Positions 61,524-64,000 of a stretch of 64,000 nt of DNA are shown here, one piece after another (the stretch's first letter is position 1; every line of letters begins with the position of its first letter). The stretch is from Anaerolineae bacterium (lineage in GTDB: Bacteria; Chloroflexota; Anaerolineae; Aggregatilineales; Phototrophicaceae). Location of the stretch: assembly GCA_022841825.1 (NCBI GenBank), contig JALHQT010000001.1:496001-560000 (forward strand), in the 5' to 3' direction. Below the pieces are notes generated by a model. That model ran no database searches. It was given only the letters and a program-made list of their open reading frames with translations, and was not told where the DNA came from. Made by a program: the position numbers and the translations under genes.

Positions 61524-62603
61524 ATGCCTCGGATAATTGATGTCATCGATCATGTGAATGTGATGGACGACGAGCTTGCTTATCGTGAGCCACAGGATGG
61601 CAGCGGTGACTGGCGGATGGGGTCTCAGGTGATTGTTGGCGAAAGCCAGGCTGCCGTGTTTGTGCGCGGCGGGGAAGCGTTGGATGTCTTGGGACCTGGT
61701 CGGCATACGCTCTCAACCATGAACCTGCCAATTCTCTCTGGGCTGATCGGTTTGGCGACGAGCGGGCGCACACCGTTCACGGCAGATCTCTATTTCATCA
61801 ACCTGAAGGATATGCCGCAGGTAGGGTGGGGGACTAATCCGCCAATTGTGTTGGAGACACCCGGACGCGGTATGGGGGTCGTGCTGCTGATCACGCATGG
61901 TGTGATCGATATTGGTATTGATGAGCCGATGCGCTTTGTCAAGCAGTACGCGGTTGGCAAACCTGTGACGCGGCTGAAGGACATCAAGGATCGTATTCAA
62001 GCAATGCTGCTAGGGGAGATCAGTGAGATTCTGCTGAATTCTGGTGCCCAGAGTGTGCCGGACGCGAACAAGCTGATTGGAGATCTCGAGGGCGCGACAC
62101 TGGCGAAGGTGAATGAGAAGTTCCAGGCGCTTGGGTTACGAATCAAAGCGTTTGAGGCGAATCCTTTCCAGGCGAAGCAGGACGTTTCGCTTGACGAACT
62201 GCGGAATTATGTCAGCCTGGATATCTGGGAGCGTGTCCAGCGCTTGAATATCGCTGAAAAGGCGGCAGAGAATCCTGGCGCGGGCGGCGCTTTGGTGGGT
62301 GCCGGCGTCGGATTGGGTGTTGGGCAACAACTTGGCGCTGCGCTCAACCCCGATCTGGCTGAAATGCAGCGGCAGTTGGCTCAACAGCAGATGATGATGC
62401 AGCAGATGATGATGAATAACATGCAGGCACAAACGCCAGCCCAGCCTGCAGCGACCGAGGCATCTGCGGCAGCACCCCAAACGCGCGGGGAAGTTCAGGC
62501 GCTGATCGATCAGTTGGATGCCAGATTTGCGCGTGGTGAGATCTCTGAGGCGGCATACAATCGACTTATCGAGAAGTGGCAGCAGCGGCTCGGAGAATTG
62601 TAG
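61524..62603 (+). CDS. SPFH-domain protein with SHOCT tail (YdjI-like)
   Basis: 359 residues from ATG 61524 (AAAGG nine bases upstream). The SPFH/band-7 domain (residues ~8-240) begins IDVIDHVNVMDDELAYREPQ and includes GSQVIVGESQAAVFVRGGEALDVLGPGRHTL, the virion-core-like subgroup that includes B. subtilis YdjI. A Gly/Ala-rich hydrophobic stretch (GAGGALVGAGVGLGVGQQLGAAL) and a Met/Gln-rich coil (QQMMMQQMMMNN) precede a C-terminal SHOCT helix (RGEVQALIDQLDARFARGEISEAAYNRLIEKWQ). Probably an oligomeric scaffold at the inner face of the membrane. Followed by a strong terminator. Confidence 0.88.
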   Translation: MPRIIDVIDHVNVMDDELAYREPQDGSGDWRMGSQVIVGESQAAVFVRGGEALDVLGPGRHTLSTMNLPILSGLIGLATSGRTPFTADLYFINLKDMPQVGWGTNPPIVLETPGRGMGVVLLITHGVIDIGIDEPMRFVKQYAVGKPVTRLKDIKDRIQAMLLGEISEILLNSGAQSVPDANKLIGDLEGATLAKVNEKFQALGLRIKAFEANPFQAKQDVSLDELRNYVSLDIWERVQRLNIAEKAAENPGAGGALVGAGVGLGVGQQLGAALNPDLAEMQRQLAQQQMMMQQMMMNNMQAQTPAQPAATEASAAAPQTRGEVQALIDQLDARFARGEISEAAYNRLIEKWQQRLGEL

Positions 62604-62630
62604 CCGGACGGCTTTGCAGATGTACGGAGA

Positions 62631-62660
62631 GAGGCGTGTCATTGCACACGCCTCTATTTT
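62631..62660 (+). terminator. Intrinsic terminator of the DUF2207-SPFH module
   Basis: A 9-bp perfect stem (GAGGCGTGT, 62631-62639, with ACACGCCTC, 62646-62654; loop CATTGC) followed by TATTTT, 28 bases after the SPFH stop. Confidence 0.88.
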
Positions 62661-62737
62661 GGATTATAGCTTCGCATAGTCATTAGCGCGCAACATGTTC
62701 TCTGACATACGAAACAACAACCCAGCAACGCATACGG

Positions 62738-63472
62738 CTAAGGAGTAGTAGTTTTCTCCACGAAACGATCAACCTGCTCCTGAGATAGAGGAAACTTCTT
62801 GTCTTTCCCACTCTCATAGAGAAAGTCCTTGAGACTGAGAGGGTGCTTAGCAGCTACATGACACACCGGAACAACAGGATCATCCACAGACAGTGAGACC
62901 CTTGGATCGACAAACAGCACCAAAGGCTTTACTTCAACATCAATCCCAGCCGATGTCATCTGACTCTTGACATGCTCCGCTGCACGTAAGGCATCCGCTG
63001 TCGGATTGCCAATGCCATCAAAACGAAATATGCTCGCCAGTCGTCCCAACAACGAGCGTGACGTTCGCCAAACATCCCCCTGGCATGACTGACTACCATC
63101 CTGAAAGCGCGTCACAATCGCATAAACGCCGGCTGGACAAATCAGCACATGACGCGCTGGAAAGTGATAGTAGTTGAAGAGCGTTGTCTTAGGCGGAATA
63201 CCTTTCAAGCTATCCTCAATTGCCTTCTCTGGGCGCGGCAATCGTGCCCAGAGGTTCGTCATGCGCACCGACACTATCGTCATGATGAAAGCAACAGGCA
63301 GAACAGCCGTAGGCAAGATTATGTCCAACAGAACATTCGCATCCTGACCTGGAGTCAATTGACGATTGGTCACGAAAAGACCCAAAATCAACAACCCAAA
63401 GCTGGCAAAAAAAAGATACTGTGCCCACTGCTTGTTCCGCTGTGCTAACTTGCTGTTCGTGATGATGCGCAT
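62738..63472 (-). CDS. Two-helix membrane protein, possibly NERD-like domain
   Basis: 244 residues. Two transmembrane helices (YLFFASFGLLILGLFV and LLDIILPTAVLPVAFIMTIV) are followed by a cytoplasmic domain. The stretch TLFNYYHFPARHVLICPAGVYAIVTRFQDG resembles the start of NERD-type nuclease-related domains (conserved PAG-hydrophobic strand), but the later catalytic residues are not evident, so the assignment is tentative. By eye this gene is poorer in GC than its neighbours, which could reflect acquisition or relaxed codon choice. It converges on the SPFH module, whose terminator lies between. Confidence 0.6.
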   Translation of the reverse strand: MRIITNSKLAQRNKQWAQYLFFASFGLLILGLFVTNRQLTPGQDANVLLDIILPTAVLPVAFIMTIVSVRMTNLWARLPRPEKAIEDSLKGIPPKTTLFNYYHFPARHVLICPAGVYAIVTRFQDGSQSCQGDVWRTSRSLLGRLASIFRFDGIGNPTADALRAAEHVKSQMTSAGIDVEVKPLVLFVDPRVSLSVDDPVVPVCHVAAKHPLSLKDFLYESGKDKKFPLSQEQVDRFVEKTTTP

Positions 63473-63498
63473 GACTGACTATCCCTAATATGAAAATG

Positions 63499-64000
63499 CT
63501 AGAATGATGGTGTAGCCGTCGCTTGCCCGTTGGGTACCAGGTATCCGACGGTTCCCGCCCTACGGAGATCCGCGCAGATCAAGTCGCCAAAGCGCTGTGT
63601 AGGCTGAACGCGCCAAGTGCGCGGCGCGCCCCAGGCGACCCCTATCACTGCGGTGTTCAGGTCGGCTGGGTCAGGGCGGAGGCAGTAGGTAATGGGGTAT
63701 TGGAGACGCCCAGCCAGAAGATTACTGGTATCGTCAAAGATAAAGACATCATAGGTCAATCCGCGGTTGTTGTAGCCCTGCGGCGCAGGCGGTACGTGAA
63801 TAGGATTGCCTGGATTGCAATGCAGATTGATGCGATCACGCCAGGTAATGCGCTCGTCCGCACTATCGTACAGAAGCGTCTGACAGGTTGGAAACGCAAC
63901 CATGACAGACAGGTCACCGCCGAACGGTCCGGCAGGTACGTTCGTCGGTACCACGACTGTGCCAGGAAGGGGAGTCAGAGCGGCACCTGCGGCTGAACTC
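63499..64000 (-). CDS. C-terminal part of an extracellular protein (5' end outside the window)
   Basis: The minus-strand frame is open through the window edge (in-frame residues S-S-A-A-G-A-A-L-T-P-L-P-G-T-V-V upstream of the first GTG), so only the last ~166 residues are visible. They are beta-rich with four Cys (TCQTLLYD, LHCNPGNP, ITYCLRPDP, LICADLRR) that could form disulfides, and end in a polar NGQATATPSF tail, a composition typical of exported proteins. No family is recognised. It ends 26 bases upstream of the preceding membrane protein gene. Confidence 0.6.
   Translation of the reverse strand, partial: SSAAGAALTPLPGTVVVPTNVPAGPFGGDLSVMVAFPTCQTLLYDSADERITWRDRINLHCNPGNPIHVPPAPQGYNNRGLTYDVFIFDDTSNLLAGRLQYPITYCLRPDPADLNTAVIGVAWGAPRTWRVQPTQRFGDLICADLRRAGTVGYLVPNGQATATPSF

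Noticed and set aside
62388-62430. ATG-rich simple repeat as a regulatory or repeat element
   Set aside because: It is in frame within the SPFH gene and encodes a Met/Gln-rich coil.

Overview
The window looks like a GC-rich bacterial chromosome segment, most probably from Chloroflexota (Anaerolineae-like). This is inferred from several things: the paralogous secreted DUF4397 proteins, an alaS / baseplate-J-like / ruvX / mltG run, BTAD-type regulators, soluble SH3b modules with Thr/Pro linkers, and a short 420-residue SAH hydrolase. No prophage, insertion sequence or CRISPR array was seen. Genes are densely packed, no gap without a gene exceeds about 230 bases, and four convergent gene pairs meet with zero or negative spacing.

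Layout. 1-4 kb: the end of a glycosyltransferase gene, a small duplicated secreted protein, and a minus-strand rmd-gmd-tatD group (GDP-D-rhamnose synthesis plus TatD). 4-8.7 kb: two large secreted DUF4397 proteins. 8.7-15 kb: methyl-cycle and adenosine salvage (ahcY, adenosine kinase, mtnA), an orphan CpaF-like ATPase, an NrtR-like Nudix regulator and a DsbA-like thioredoxin. 15-22 kb: a minus-strand housekeeping operon alaS, baseplate-J-like, ruvX, mltG, periplasmic binding protein; tyrS diverges from it. 23-34 kb: DUF4397 protein, TauE/SafE permease, rtcB with a CoA-transferase beta subunit, O-antigen ligase, a large secreted SH3b/FnIII protein, and a Wzz/BY-kinase. 33.7-38 kb: ctp protease, secG, peptide-binding protein, an ADP-ribosylglycohydrolase-like pseudoenzyme, and a YjbR protein.

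38.1-41.5 kb: the histidine operon hisH-hisA-hisF-hisI-hisE plus a thioesterase. In front of it lies a complete-looking transcription attenuator: a TTGACA-N17-TATACT promoter, a Shine-Dalgarno-led 15-codon leader peptide with four His codons, and mutually exclusive antiterminator and terminator hairpins. This is the most striking non-coding element in the window.

41.5-64 kb: acyl-CoA synthetase, a BTAD regulator that has lost its P-loop, tRNA-Arg(UCU), gyrB, the CoA-transferase alpha subunit (20 kb from its likely beta partner), a SAM hydroxide adenosyltransferase, a MurA with Asp in place of the fosfomycin-target Cys, selB, a coiled-coil protein, dgt, and two Ser/Thr kinases arranged tail to tail. 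A four-gene membrane module follows (DUF2207, zinc ribbon/winged helix, helical protein, SPFH-SHOCT), reminiscent of the YdjGHI membrane-stress proteins, and the window ends in two envelope proteins of unknown function.

Many start codons were set from Shine-Dalgarno spacing rather than from the longest reading frame. Promoter and hairpin calls come from reading the sequence by eye and have not been folded or tested.
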